Source: Clostridiales bacterium (GTDB lineage: Bacteria; Bacillota; Clostridia; Oscillospirales; CAG-272). From it: a stretch of DNA of 47,469 nt. Under the pieces are notes generated by a model. It saw nothing but the letters and a program-made list of their open reading frames with translations, searched no databases and was not told the origin of the DNA. The position numbers were made by a program, and so were the translations under genes. Numbering within the stretch: position 1 is the stretch's first letter; the number at the start of each line of letters is the position of its first letter. The stretch is from positions 1-47,469 of the forward strand of contig JAAWQR010000020.1 in assembly GCA_022800625.1 (NCBI GenBank), written 5' to 3'. Of this stretch, positions 25,771 to 34,606 are shown piece after piece.

Positions 25771-27102
25771 GTGTTTGAAACGATCAGAAATGCGTGGAAG
25801 CTGGCTGATCTGAAGAAAAAGCTTATTTATACAATGATAGTTGTTCTTCTGTACAGAGTCGGAACTGCTCTTCCGATGCCGTTTGTCAGCGGAGAGCTGC
25901 TTAGCAGCTTTATGACAGCTTCAACCGGATCAATTCTTGACTACCTGAACATACTCTCAGGTAACGCATTTTCTCAGGCAACGCTTTTTGCGCTCGGTAT
26001 TCAGCCGTATATCACGGCGTCTATCGTTTTGCAGCTCCTCTGCGTTGCGATCCCCTATCTCGAACGCTTGCAGAAGCAGGGCGAGGAAGGCAGAAAGAAG
26101 CTTAACCAGTATACCAGATACACGACTGTTGCTCTTGCGCTCCTGACTGCATTCGGTTACTACAGACTTCTTTCTTATAACGGAATTATTACAAAGAGCG
26201 GGGCTTTCCCGGCAATTGTTATAATTGCGTGCTACTGTGCAGGCTCGGCGCTTGTTATGTGGCTTGCCGAAAAGATCAATGAAAACGGTATCGGAAACGG
26301 TATCTCTATCATCCTTTTCGCAAACATTATATCGCGTCTCCCCAGCTTGCTTAAAAAGCTCATTCAGCTTGTAAGCGGTAAGTTTGTCGGAACAAAGGTA
26401 GATAATTCGACATTCAATGTTACATGGTGGGTCGGAATCATTATCGCAGTTCTGTCAGTCGCTGTTGTAATTGCAATGATAGCATTCATTGTTTGGATGA
26501 CAAACAGCGAAAGAAGACTTCCCGTTCAGTATGCAAAAAAGGTCGTCGGACGCAAAATGTACGGCGGTCAAAGCTCAAATCTTCCGATCAAGGTCAACAT
26601 GGTTGGAGTTATGCCTATCATCTTCGCGAACACTATCATTACGATCCCTCAGACGATTGCTATGTTTGTGCCTCCGAAGAGCGGCAGTGTGTGGGACTTT
26701 ATAGCTAACAAGCTGTTTGGTCAGACCAGCGTATTCTACGCTGCACTTACGCTCATTATGATTATAGCATTTGCATACTTCTATATTGCAATCTCCTTTA
26801 ATCCTGTTGAGGTTGCAAATAACATTAAAAGCCAGGGCGGATTTATCCCCGGTATCAGACCCGGACGCCCGACGTCTGAGTACATTGCCAAGGTTCTTTC
26901 CAGAGTTACGTTTATCGGCGCTATTCTTCTTGCAGTGATTGCAGTACTTCCGCTTATCGTTAATATTGCGTCAGGCGGTGCATTTGCAGGGCTTGCATTC
27001 GGAGGATCATCGATAATCATCGTAGTCGGCGTAGTTCTTGAAACGATCCGTGAGATCGAAGCTCAGATGACTATGAGACATTACAAGGGATTCCTTGAAT
27101 AA
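25771..27102 (+). CDS. secY: Protein translocase subunit SecY
   Basis: The product is 443 residues from a GTG at 25771 that directly follows the L15 stop; the GAGGTG site lies within the end of rplO, implying coupling. Ten hydrophobic spans are visible. Conserved blocks are LFALGIQPYITASIVLQLL, NGIGNGISIILFANIISRLP and SFNPVEVANNIKSQGGFIPG. It forms the protein-conducting channel. A hairpin (TGTGA/TCACA with TCTTC/GAAGA, 27125-27156) lies between it and adk. Confidence 0.97.
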   Translation: MFETIRNAWKLADLKKKLIYTMIVVLLYRVGTALPMPFVSGELLSSFMTASTGSILDYLNILSGNAFSQATLFALGIQPYITASIVLQLLCVAIPYLERLQKQGEEGRKKLNQYTRYTTVALALLTAFGYYRLLSYNGIITKSGAFPAIVIIACYCAGSALVMWLAEKINENGIGNGISIILFANIISRLPSLLKKLIQLVSGKFVGTKVDNSTFNVTWWVGIIIAVLSVAVVIAMIAFIVWMTNSERRLPVQYAKKVVGRKMYGGQSSNLPIKVNMVGVMPIIFANTIITIPQTIAMFVPPKSGSVWDFIANKLFGQTSVFYAALTLIMIIAFAYFYIAISFNPVEVANNIKSQGGFIPGIRPGRPTSEYIAKVLSRVTFIGAILLAVIAVLPLIVNIASGGAFAGLAFGGSSIIIVVGVVLETIREIEAQMTMRHYKGFLE

Positions 27103-27179
27103 TCGGCAGACAACTCGACTGGATGTGAACTCTTCGTTTATATAAGAAGACTCACAGCTCTAAGAAAGGTTTCGTTCTT

Positions 27180-27818
27180 ATGAGAAAAATCAATCTTATC
27201 CTTCTCGGCGCTCCCGGCGCCGGAAAAGGCACACAGGCAGAGATCATCTCCGAAAAGTTCGGTATTCCCGCCATCTCTACCGGCGCTATCATCCGTGAGG
27301 AGATAGCTTCCGGTTCAGAGCTGGGCGAGAAGGTAAAGAGCTATACTTCAAGCGGCGCGCTCGTTCCCGATGAGGTCGTTATCGACATCATTAAGGCGAG
27401 ACTTGCAAAGCCTGACTGTGAGGGCGGCTTCATTCTTGACGGATTTCCGCGCACAGTACCTCAGGCCGAGGCACTCACAGCTCTCGGCGTTGAAATAACA
27501 GATGTCATTTCAATTGAGGTTTCTGACAGCGATATTATGGAGAGAATGGCAGGCAGACGCGTCTGCAAGGCGTGCGGCGCTACTTTCCATACGAAATTCA
27601 AGCCGTCTCCTAACGGTGAAAATTGCCGCTGCGGAGCAGAGCTTACACGACGTGCCGACGACGATCCGGCTGTAGTTGAGAGCAGACTGAAGGTCTATCA
27701 TGACCAAACAGAGCCGCTTAAGGAATACTACAGAAAATGCGGACTCCTTAAAATCGTCGAAGGACAGGAGAAGCTTGAGGACACAACGGCGCTTACAGCT
27801 GCCGCTCTTGAGTCCTGA
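27180..27818 (+). CDS. adk: Adenylate kinase, zinc-binding lid form
   Basis: The product is 212 residues. It opens with the P-loop ILLGAPGAGKGTQAE-type sequence (LLGAPGAGKGTQ) and has LDGFPRTVPQAEAL and RADDDPAVVESRL. The lid carries cysteines CKACGATFH and CRCGAEL, a zinc site usual in Gram-positive Adk. It interconverts ATP, AMP and ADP. The ribosome binding site AAAGG is weak. It lies 77 bases after secY in the standard order. Confidence 0.97.
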   Translation: MRKINLILLGAPGAGKGTQAEIISEKFGIPAISTGAIIREEIASGSELGEKVKSYTSSGALVPDEVVIDIIKARLAKPDCEGGFILDGFPRTVPQAEALTALGVEITDVISIEVSDSDIMERMAGRRVCKACGATFHTKFKPSPNGENCRCGAELTRRADDDPAVVESRLKVYHDQTEPLKEYYRKCGLLKIVEGQEKLEDTTALTAAALES

Positions 27819-27864
27819 GTATGAATTTCAGCCGTTAGGCATACATTGGTAGAAGTGCGAAAAA

Positions 27865-28614
27865 ATGATCAATATAAAAACTCCGGAACAGATCAAAAAA
27901 ATGCAGATTGCAGGAAGAATCACAGGCGAAGCGCTTGCTCTCGCAGGTGAGATGGTACGCCCCGGCGTTACCACAAAGCAGCTTGATGATAAGATACGCC
28001 ATCACATTGAAAAATGCGGCGCGCGTCCGTCTTTCCTCGGCTACGGCGGCTTTCCTGCAAGCGCATGTATATCCGTCAATGATGAGGTTATTCACGGAAT
28101 CCCGTCGGGACGGGTTCTCGAAGAGGGAGATATCGTTAAAATTGACGTCGGCGCTTATATAGGCGGTTTTCACGGCGACAGTGCGAATACGTTCACGGTC
28201 GGACGCGTTTCCGAAGAAGCGCAGCGGCTGATAGACGTTACACGCGAGTCATTTTACCGCGGAATTGCCGAGGCGGGAAAAGACGGTGCAAGGATCGGTG
28301 ATATCGGTCACGCAGTGCAGACATATGTAGAGGAAAACGGATTTTCCGTTGTCAAGAAATATGTAGGACACGGCGTAGGTCACGATCTCCACGAAGATCC
28401 TAACGTGCCGAATTTCGGAACAGCCGGACGCGGACCGAGACTTTGCCGAGGAATGACTATTGCAGTTGAGCCAATGGTAAATATCGGCGCTCCCGAGGTT
28501 CTTGAAAAAAAGGACAAATGGACGGTTGTAACCCGAGACGGATCGTTATCTGCTCACTATGAGCACACGATAGCTCTGACCGAAAACGGCGTTCTGATTT
28601 TAACTAAGGTTTGA
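27865..28614 (+). CDS. map: Type I methionine aminopeptidase
   Basis: The product is 249 residues, the usual short bacterial form. Metal-ligand segments are seen in order: IVKIDVGAYIGGFHGDSANT (two Asp), YVGHGVGHDLHEDPNVPNFG (His), TIAVEPMVNIG (Glu) and SAHYEHTIALTENG (Glu). It removes the initiator methionine from new proteins. No strong ribosome binding site precedes the ATG; coupling to adk translation is possible. Confidence 0.96.
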   Translation: MINIKTPEQIKKMQIAGRITGEALALAGEMVRPGVTTKQLDDKIRHHIEKCGARPSFLGYGGFPASACISVNDEVIHGIPSGRVLEEGDIVKIDVGAYIGGFHGDSANTFTVGRVSEEAQRLIDVTRESFYRGIAEAGKDGARIGDIGHAVQTYVEENGFSVVKKYVGHGVGHDLHEDPNVPNFGTAGRGPRLCRGMTIAVEPMVNIGAPEVLEKKDKWTVVTRDGSLSAHYEHTIALTENGVLILTKV

Positions 28615-28617
28615 CCG

Positions 28618-28926
28618 ATGAGATGTGATCATGAAGTTCTCACATTCGGAGCTGTTGTAAAATCAGTTTCCGGGAGAGACAAAAAACGTATATTTCTTGT
28701 TGTCGGTGTTACTGAAGACGGCGGTAAAAGCAGGCTTCTTGTGGCAGACGGCAGATTAAGACAGATTGCGGATTTAAAAACAAAGAATCCGCGGCATGTA
28801 TGCTTTATAGCTCGCTTGACTGATGCTGAGTCAGACGAACTTAAAGCATGTCCGACCGACAGCACAGTGCGGAAGATAATTTCCGCATATGACAAAGCCG
28901 TTTCGTTCACGGAGCATGATTCGTGA
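28618..28926 (+). CDS. KOW-domain RNA-binding protein
   Basis: The product is 102 residues. It starts three bases after the map stop. The N-terminal half has the KOW/L14e-like pattern FGAVVKSVSGRDKKRIFLVV followed by VADGRLRQIADLKTKNPRH. Short proteins of this kind stand between map and infA in many Firmicutes and probably bind ribosomal RNA. Function is not established. The C-terminal tail is variable. Position in the conserved map-KOW-infA order supports the call. Confidence 0.85.
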   Translation: MRCDHEVLTFGAVVKSVSGRDKKRIFLVVGVTEDGGKSRLLVADGRLRQIADLKTKNPRHVCFIARLTDAESDELKACPTDSTVRKIISAYDKAVSFTEHDS

Positions 28927-28969
28927 TGCGTGTTGATACGGTAAAGCTGAATAATCAGGAGAAATTGTT

Positions 28970-29191
28970 ATGCCGAAGGATGATGTAATCGAATTTGAAG
29001 GTACCGTAGTTGAGGCTCTGCCCAACGCAACCTTCAAGGTAAAGCTCCCTAATGATATGATCGTAACCGCTCATATCTCGGGAAAGCTCAGAATGAATTA
29101 TATTAAGATACTTCCCGGAGATCACGTAAAGATTGAAGTTTCGATCTATGATCCTACAAAGGGAAGGATAACATGGCGCACAAAGGGCTGA
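28970..29191 (+). CDS. infA: Translation initiation factor IF-1
   Basis: The product is 73 residues. It reads [40 protein letters not shown] and [20 protein letters not shown], a full OB-fold IF-1. It binds the A site of the 30S subunit during initiation. CAGGAGA precedes the ATG. Confidence 0.98.
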   Translation: MPKDDVIEFEGTVVEALPNATFKVKLPNDMIVTAHISGKLRMNYIKILPGDHVKIEVSIYDPTKGRITWRTKG

Positions 29192-29230
29192 CGGCTCGTC
29201 AGTACCCGAATGAGAAAGGTGGTAAATACT

Positions 29231-29344
29231 GTGAAAGTAAAACCTTCCGTTAAGAAAATCTGCGAAAAGTGCAAGATCATAAAGCGTCACGGTAAAGTGA
29301 TGGTAATTTGTGAAAATCCGAAGCACAAGCAGAGACAGGGTTAA
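29231..29344 (+). CDS. rpmJ: 50S ribosomal protein L36
   Basis: The product is 37 residues from a GTG at 29231 with AAAGGTGG upstream. It reads [20 protein letters not shown] and continues to a Cys and His ([13 protein letters not shown]), giving the C-C-C-H zinc site of the zinc form of L36. It is the last protein added near the 23S factor-binding region. Confidence 0.97.
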   Translation: MKVKPSVKKICEKCKIIKRHGKVMVICENPKHKQRQG

Positions 29345-29380
29345 TTTAACCTAATACCGAAAAAGAGGTGAAAGAGAAAG

Positions 29381-29749
29381 ATGGCTCGTATATCAGGTGT
29401 TGATATTCCTAATAACAAGCGCGTTGAGATAGCTCTGACGTACATCTACGGTATAGGTCTTAAAAGCTCAAAGGATATTCTGGCAAAGACCGGAATCAAT
29501 CCCGACACAAGAGCAAAGGATCTGACCGAGGACGATATCGCAAAGCTTCGTGACGAAATCGAAAACAACTATAAAGTTGAGGGTGAGCTCCGCCGTGAGG
29601 TAAACCTCAACATAAAGCGTCTGAGTGAGATCAACTGCTATCGCGGAATCAGACACAGAAAAGGTCTTCCCGTTCGCGGACAGAGAACAAAGACCAACGC
29701 AAGAACCAGAAAGGGTCCTGCGAAGACGATAGCTAACAAGAAAAAGTAA
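29381..29749 (+). CDS. rpsM: 30S ribosomal protein S13
   Basis: The product is 122 residues. It begins [20 protein letters not shown], has [14 protein letters not shown] and ends [10 protein letters not shown]-like ([20 protein letters not shown]). It contacts the P-site tRNA and L5. An AGAGGTGAAAG site precedes the ATG. rpsK follows after 15 bases. Confidence 0.98.
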   Translation: MARISGVDIPNNKRVEIALTYIYGIGLKSSKDILAKTGINPDTRAKDLTEDDIAKLRDEIENNYKVEGELRREVNLNIKRLSEINCYRGIRHRKGLPVRGQRTKTNARTRKGPAKTIANKKK

Positions 29750-29764
29750 GGGAGTGAATCGATA

Positions 29765-30160
29765 ATGGCAAAAGTTGCAAGAAAGGTTGTCAAGAAGCGC
29801 CGCGAAAGAAAGAATATCGAAAAGGGTGCGGCTCATATTCGTTCAACCTTCAATAACACCATCATTACCATCACCGATGTAAACGGCAACACAGTTTCCT
29901 GGGCATCTTCCGGAGCAATGGGATTCAAGGGTTCCAGAAAGAACACTCCTTATGCTGCTCAGACTGCTGCTGAAGCTGCCGCTAAGGGTGCGATGGAGCA
30001 TGGTATGAGAACTGTTGAAGTTTTCGTAAAGGGTCCCGGAAACGGACGCGAAGCGGCAATCCGCGCGCTCCAGACCACAGGACTTAATATTACGCTTATC
30101 AAGGACGTAACTCCGATCCCGCATAACGGATGCCGTCCGCCGAAGCGCAGAAGAGTATAA
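29765..30160 (+). CDS. rpsK: 30S ribosomal protein S11
   Basis: The product is 131 residues. It reads [20 protein letters not shown], then [20 protein letters not shown] and [16 protein letters not shown] at the end. S11 lies on the 30S platform near the mRNA exit. AGGGAGTGA precedes the ATG. Its stop codon sits within the stem AAGAGTA/TACTCTT that closes the next spacer. Confidence 0.98.
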   Translation: MAKVARKVVKKRRERKNIEKGAAHIRSTFNNTIITITDVNGNTVSWASSGAMGFKGSRKNTPYAAQTAAEAAAKGAMEHGMRTVEVFVKGPGNGREAAIRALQTTGLNITLIKDVTPIPHNGCRPPKRRRV

Positions 30161-30274
30161 TTATAATAGCTCACCGAGAGGTCACGACGGCATCGTGGTG
30201 AAGCTGAATTACTCTTAAAATAACCTGCAAAAATAGCAGGAACAAGAAGACCGCGTGTTTGCGGCAACAAACAC
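30151..30274 (+). promoter_or_regulatory. Structured spacer before rpsD
   Basis: AAGAGTA (30151-30157) pairs perfectly with TACTCTT (30210-30216), enclosing AGCTCACC (30168-30175) paired with GGTGAAGCT (30197-30205, one bulge) and an inner CACGA/TCGTG hairpin. CCTGC/GCAGG and GTGTTTG/CAAACAC hairpins follow, ending 21 bases before rpsD. S4 autoregulates its own mRNA in E. coli and Bacillus subtilis, so this could be an S4-responsive site; no consensus pseudoknot was proven. Confidence 0.5.
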
Positions 30275-30294
30275 ACTACAGGAGGAAACAAGAT

Positions 30295-30921
30295 ATGGCA
30301 AGATATACAGGCGCATCCTGCAAACTTTGCCGCAGAGAAGGCAAGAAGCTTTTCCTTAAAGGCGACCGCTGCCTCAGCGACAAGTGCGCTGTATCAAGAC
30401 GTTCAACTGTTCCGGGTCAGCACGGCGCCGGACGCAAGACCGTCAAGGAGTACGGACTCCAGCTCAGAGAAAAGCAGACTGCACGCCGTTACTACGGTGT
30501 TCAGGAGAACCAGTTCAAGGGTTACTATGTTGAGGCGGATAAGAAGGAAGGTATCGCAGGTGAAAATCTGCTCAGCCTGCTCGAGAGACGCTTTGACAAT
30601 GTAGTTTACAGAATGGGTTTGGCTTCAAGCAGAAAAGAAGCTCGTCAGCTCGTTCGTCATGCACACTTCACGCTCAACGGCAAGAAGGCAGACATTCCGT
30701 CTATCATTCTTAAGGTCGGCGATGTTGTAGCACTTAGAGACAAGAGCAAGTCAAGCGAAAAGTTCAAGGGACTTATTGAGGATGCTCAGACTTCTGTTAA
30801 GCCGAAGTGGCTCGATGTTGATCTTGACGCAGTTTCAGCAAAGGTAACAGCTCTTCCGCAGAGAGATGATATTGACTTTCCGTTTGAAGAGCAGCTTATT
30901 ATCGAGCTTTACTCAAAATAA
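30295..30921 (+). CDS. rpsD: 30S ribosomal protein S4, zinc-binding form
   Basis: The product is 208 residues from the ATG at 30295 with AGGAGG upstream; the longer frame from 30259 runs through a hairpin and is rejected. The N-terminus has [18 protein letters not shown] and a later C in DKCAV, giving the zinc-type cysteine set. The S4 domain is [20 protein letters not shown] to [15 protein letters not shown]4 nucleates 30S assembly. A spacer of 185 bases follows. Confidence 0.97.
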   Translation: MARYTGASCKLCRREGKKLFLKGDRCLSDKCAVSRRSTVPGQHGAGRKTVKEYGLQLREKQTARRYYGVQENQFKGYYVEADKKEGIAGENLLSLLERRFDNVVYRMGLASSRKEARQLVRHAHFTLNGKKADIPSIILKVGDVVALRDKSKSSEKFKGLIEDAQTSVKPKWLDVDLDAVSAKVTALPQRDDIDFPFEEQLIIELYSK

Positions 30922-30925
30922 TGAC

Positions 30926-31046
30926 CTGCCTGTGTTCATCTATGCAAGGCAGTGTGCATGATCTCACTGTCTGCGGCACAGAAATGCGCTGTAAATTCCC
31001 GCTTTGCGGATATGCGCTGAGTTTATTTAAGCGAATTATCACAGCG
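30926..31046 (+). other. Spacer between rpsD and rpoA with weak structure
   Basis: CTGCCT (30926-30931) pairs with AGGCAG (30947-30952). CGCTGT (30987-30992) can pair with ACAGCG (31041-31046), enclosing CCGC/GCGG. No gene is seen. TATAAT at 31078-31083 resembles a -10 but lies too close to the rpoA ribosome binding site and has a poor -35. Confidence 0.35.
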
Positions 31047-31106
31047 GGCGCGCATATTTACAACAAATACGGATTTGTATAATATTTAAAGGAGGGTTGT
31101 TATTAA

Positions 31107-32078
31107 ATGATAGAAATAGAAAAGCCGAGTATTGCGACAATAAATTTGAGTGAGGATGGTAAGAACGGAAAGTTCATTATCGAACCACTTGAGAGAGGCT
31201 ATGGAATTACCCTCGGAAATTCACTGCGCCGTGTACTGATCAACTCTCTTCCCGGCGTAGCGGTTTCAAACATTAAGATTGACGGTGTATTACATGAGAT
31301 CTCAACGATTCCCGGTGTCAAGGAAGATGTACCCGAAATCGTACTTAACGTCAAGGGTATAGTTGCAAAGCTTGCCACAGATGGGGCAAAAACTGCAATT
31401 ATTGATCTGTCGGGTGAACGTGAGATCACAGCAGGAGATATCAAGACTGATTCCGACATCGAAATTCTCAATCCCGAGCATCATATCTGCACGGTAGGTG
31501 AAAATATTCGCTTCTATATGGAGCTTACATTTGATCACGGCAGAGGATATGTTCCCGGTGACAAAAATAAGCAGATTTATTTGGAAAATAATCAGGGTAC
31601 GTCTGCTCCGATCGGAACAATATTCACAGATTCTATCTACACTCCCGTATATAACGTCAATTACACGGTCGAAAACACACGTGTAGGAAGCAGTACCGAT
31701 TATGACAAGCTTACGCTTGAGGTGCTGACCAACGGTGTTATTCTGGCTAAAGAGGCGATTTCGCTCGGAGCCAAGATACTCAACGAACATCTCAACTTAT
31801 TCGTCGATCTGTCGGATGAGGCAAAGAACGCGGAGATCATGGTTGAACGCGAAGAGACTATCAAGGAAAAAGTCCTTGAGATGACCATTGAGGAGCTTGA
31901 CATGTCCGTCAGAAGCTTCAATTGTCTGAAGCGTGCGGGCATTGATACGGTTGAAGATCTTATCAACCGCACTGAGGATGAAATGATGAAAGTCAGAAAC
32001 CTCGGTAAGAAATCGCTTGAAGAGGTCATTCTGAAGCTTCAGTCTCTCGGACTTGAACTGAAGCAGGAGGAAGAGTGA
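31107..32078 (+). CDS. rpoA: DNA-directed RNA polymerase alpha subunit
   Basis: The product is 323 residues. The N-terminal domain has [20 protein letters not shown] and [19 protein letters not shown]; the C-terminal domain has [20 protein letters not shown] and [20 protein letters not shown]. It dimerises to start polymerase assembly and its C-terminal domain contacts UP elements and activators. AAAGGAGGG lies about ten bases before the ATG. Confidence 0.98.
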   Translation: MIEIEKPSIATINLSEDGKNGKFIIEPLERGYGITLGNSLRRVLINSLPGVAVSNIKIDGVLHEISTIPGVKEDVPEIVLNVKGIVAKLATDGAKTAIIDLSGEREITAGDIKTDSDIEILNPEHHICTVGENIRFYMELTFDHGRGYVPGDKNKQIYLENNQGTSAPIGTIFTDSIYTPVYNVNYTVENTRVGSSTDYDKLTLEVLTNGVILAKEAISLGAKILNEHLNLFVDLSDEAKNAEIMVEREETIKEKVLEMTIEELDMSVRSFNCLKRAGIDTVEDLINRTEDEMMKVRNLGKKSLEEVILKLQSLGLELKQEEE

Positions 32079-32080
32079 CA

Positions 32081-32143
32081 TACAGCGGTAATATGATGTA
32101 ATACTTTTCTCACGGTTCGGCACTTGCAAAGGGCTGCGCTGTA
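32081..32143 (+). other. Hairpin spacer between rpoA and rplQ
   Basis: TACAGCG (32081-32087) pairs perfectly with CGCTGTA (32137-32143) around a long loop. A role in rplQ expression is possible but unproven. Confidence 0.35.
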
Positions 32144-32190
32144 GAAAAGCTCAGACCGCGCCATTACTTTTTCAAAAGGAGGACATAAAT

Positions 32191-32568
32191 ATGCCCGGTA
32201 CCAGAAAACTCGGCAGAAAGACCGCACATAGAAATTCCATGCTTCGCGGAATGGTAACTTATCTCATTGAAAACGGTTCAATTGAGACTACGCTTTCACG
32301 CGCAAAGGAAGTTCGTGCGATGGCCGAAAAGATGATTACCCTCGGTAAGAAGAACACACTTGCAACCCGCCGTCAGGCGTTTGCATATATTACTAAGAGA
32401 GAAGTTGTAACAAAGCTTTTTGATGAGATAGCTCCGAAGTATGAGGACAGAAACGGCGGTTATACTCAGATCTACAAGCTCGGACCGCGTCGCGGTGACG
32501 CAGCTGAGATGGCTCTTATTAAGCTCGTTGATACAGCTCCCGCTAAGGCTTCTGAAGAGAATAAGTAA
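32191..32568 (+). CDS. rplQ: 50S ribosomal protein L17
   Basis: The product is 125 residues. It reads [20 protein letters not shown], then [14 protein letters not shown]-like ([20 protein letters not shown]) and ends in [15 protein letters not shown]17 lies by the tunnel exit. It closes the superoperon: a very strong terminator follows 24 bases later. Genes such as ecfA or truA that often come next in Firmicutes are not here. Confidence 0.97.
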   Translation: MPGTRKLGRKTAHRNSMLRGMVTYLIENGSIETTLSRAKEVRAMAEKMITLGKKNTLATRRQAFAYITKREVVTKLFDEIAPKYEDRNGGYTQIYKLGPRRGDAAEMALIKLVDTAPAKASEENK

Positions 32569-32591
32569 TTTTTCTATCAAATAAAATGAAC

Positions 32592-32635
32592 AAAGGGCAG
32601 TGATGAAACGGAAAGTTTCGTCACTGCCCTTTTTC
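32592..32635. terminator. Strong bidirectional terminator
   Basis: An 18-base stem, AAAGGGCAGTGATGAAAC with GTTTCGTCACTGCCCTTT (one G-U), is followed by a T run on plus and preceded by an A-rich tract that gives T on minus. It ends both the ribosomal superoperon and the convergent lipoprotein/sigma operon. Confidence 0.93.
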
Positions 32636-32675
32636 TTTGCAAATACAGCCGAAGATCTCACGCTGTTAGTCGGGT

Positions 32676-33803
32676 TCAACAATACACACGGCTGAGTATT
32701 GACGGATCAAAAGTTGAAAAATCATCGATCGGTTTGATATCGTCTCTGTTTATAATGTAGTCGGTGTCGTTTACGGGGAAGTACATTGTATATCCGTACT
32801 CAGGGAGTGGCTCAAAATTTTTAATCTGTTCTTCTGTCATCATAGCATATACGTGAGATGTTCCGTCGGGGGTTACTGTCACAGAGATCAATGGATCATA
32901 TTCGCTGTAAAACCATTTTGACGCTTCGCAAAATTTAATCCCCGATTCCTCTGACAGGCGTGCGTATTCTTTTGCCGTTTCTTCATCGGATATTTCTGTA
33001 AGCTTTCCGCCTTCGTCAAACTTTGTAATCTCCAAATTGACGAGATAAAAGGCGTCCTCTCCCTTGTGCTCTTCGAGCTTATTCTTCAATCCGTCATAGC
33101 GCAGAACTTTGCCGTTGTCAGGGCGTCGTCCGTAGTCGGCAAATCTGTCGAAGGGATCGCCGTATATTATGATTTGGCTCTCAGCATCACCGGTTGCAGG
33201 AAGCAGTTCGAGAAAATCGCTGTATGTGCTGAGTGTTTCGGGAGAAAGCTCATAGTCGTTTGTAGAATCATACATTATAAAGCTGAACCTGTATCCGTAG
33301 TTTGAAGCAGGTTCAAAATTTTTAAGCTCATCACTTGTCATTAAAGCACAGAAGCGCTCATCATGCGGAGCAAGATTTCCTTCGATTGAGCGATATTTGA
33401 CCTTGTGAAACCGGATGCCCGATTTTGCAAGTCTCTCATATTCTTCAGCTTGATCGGACGCTGAGAGTTCTCTTCCGATTATATAGATTTCTTCGTCTGC
33501 AAAAATATCAACGCTTACGAGAAATACGGCATCATCGTCGGTGTTTTCTTCAAGAGCTTTTCTCAGCTCATCTGAAAATCTGAACGCGCCGTTACGCGGA
33601 TTGCGAGGGGTTCTTAAACTAAATGCAGTGCCGTATGTTACTATATTATGCTTTGAGATAAAATCGCTCTTATTTTCAGCTTCAGTATCCGTGGTATTCT
33701 CATTGCCGCCATACTGCACTGTGGTTTTCGATGCGCATGAGGCAGATGAAAGCACAAGAGCTGCGAGAAGTAATGCAGAAATCAATATTTTTACAACTTT
33801 CAT
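32676..33803 (-). CDS. Lipoprotein with two copies of a domain shared with the neighbouring anti-sigma protein
   Basis: The product is 375 residues. A signal peptide ends near SSASC, so Cys23 is a likely lipidation site. Two repeats follow, about residues 55-175 and 213-342. Copy 1 has VFLVSVDI, EYERLAKSGIRFHKVKY and ALMTSDELKNFEPASNYGYR; copy 2 has AFYLVNLEI, EYARLSEESGIKF and AMMTEEQIKNFEPLPEYGYT. The same domain is the extracellular part of the protein encoded next. AGGAG lies about eight bases before the ATG, and 35 bases separate it from the upstream gene, so it is in the sigma factor operon. It is probably an external sensor, decoy or ligand-binding partner of the anti-sigma protein. 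No database family is recognised. Confidence 0.85.
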   Translation of the reverse strand: MKVVKILISALLLAALVLSSASCASKTTVQYGGNENTTDTEAENKSDFISKHNIVTYGTAFSLRTPRNPRNGAFRFSDELRKALEENTDDDAVFLVSVDIFADEEIYIIGRELSASDQAEEYERLAKSGIRFHKVKYRSIEGNLAPHDERFCALMTSDELKNFEPASNYGYRFSFIMYDSTNDYELSPETLSTYSDFLELLPATGDAESQIIIYGDPFDRFADYGRRPDNGKVLRYDGLKNKLEEHKGEDAFYLVNLEITKFDEGGKLTEISDEETAKEYARLSEESGIKFCEASKWFYSEYDPLISVTVTPDGTSHVYAMMTEEQIKNFEPLPEYGYTMYFPVNDTDYIINRDDIKPIDDFSTFDPSILSRVYC

Positions 33804-33838
33804 AACAAGACTCCTATTCTCCGCTTATGCGGTAATTT

Positions 33839-34606
33839 TTATGTATGGCTGCATGGGAAATCAGTAATAATTTTACTGTCATTCATGTCTATAGTAATAT
33901 CGCTGTATGAACCTATCGGAAAGTCAATAAAATATCCGTAATTTGGGTTAACATCAAAATTTTCAAACTGTTCCTCGGTCATCACGGCACAGATGAGCTG
34001 CACATTTTTATATACACATTCACCGTTTTCTTCAAGAAAATATGTCGGATATTCTATCTCACGAAATTCGATTCCGGTGTCTGACAGGCGAGCGTATTCT
34101 CTCATTTCTTCATCTTCCGATAAGGGAATCACATCTCCGTTTGTGTCATATTCACATGAGTTCAAATAAATAGATACAAGGAATCTGACAGCTTGGCCCT
34201 TATAATTTGATCGAGCTAATGAGAGCGGTGTTGTGTATCTGACATCCCCTTTTTCGGGGGCAGCATAGCAGGAAGACGTGTTGCTGTCGGGCTTATCGCC
34301 GTGGGTTATTATCGGTGTTTGTGAGTACGCTGAGTCAGAAAGGGAAGAGTTATATGGCAGCTTATTTTTTTCATAAACTGTTACTACATCCGTATTTGGT
34401 ATGATGTCTGCTGCTGATTTTTCAATGTCAGTCTGAGATTCTCCTCTTCTCATCTGCCACGCAGTAAATCCGATTCCTGAAAGCATAACAAGTGATATAA
34501 GCGGAACTGCCGTTCCTGTTATAATTTTGTTGCGCCTCCGTATTTTCTCACGTTGTTTCTTGATTCTCAGCAGAGCATCCTCTGCCATTTCGTTGTATGT
34601 TTTCAT
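33839..34606 (-). CDS. Membrane-anchored anti-sigma factor candidate
   Basis: The product is 255 residues from the ATG at 34606, whose ATGA overlaps the sigma factor stop. GGAG lies a few bases upstream, so I prefer it to the ATG four codons earlier. A charged cytosolic segment of about 27 residues (MKTYNEMAEDALLRIKKQRE) precedes one membrane helix (ITGTAVPLISLVMLSGIGF). The outside part carries one copy of the repeat domain: RFLVSIYL, EYARLSDTGIEFREIEYP and AVMTEEQFENFDVNPNYGYF. No zinc anti-sigma HxxxCxxC motif is seen. The anti-sigma role is inferred from operon position, translational coupling to the sigma gene and topology. Confidence 0.82.
   Translation of the reverse strand: MKTYNEMAEDALLRIKKQREKIRRRNKIITGTAVPLISLVMLSGIGFTAWQMRRGESQTDIEKSAADIIPNTDVVTVYEKNKLPYNSSLSDSAYSQTPIITHGDKPDSNTSSCYAAPEKGDVRYTTPLSLARSNYKGQAVRFLVSIYLNSCEYDTNGDVIPLSEDEEMREYARLSDTGIEFREIEYPTYFLEENGECVYKNVQLICAVMTEEQFENFDVNPNYGYFIDFPIGSYSDITIDMNDSKIITDFPCSHT

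Noticed and set aside
31057-31083. Promoter-like TTTACA/TATAAT before rpoA
   Set aside because: The spacer is only 15 bases and the start point would fall on the rpoA ribosome binding site.
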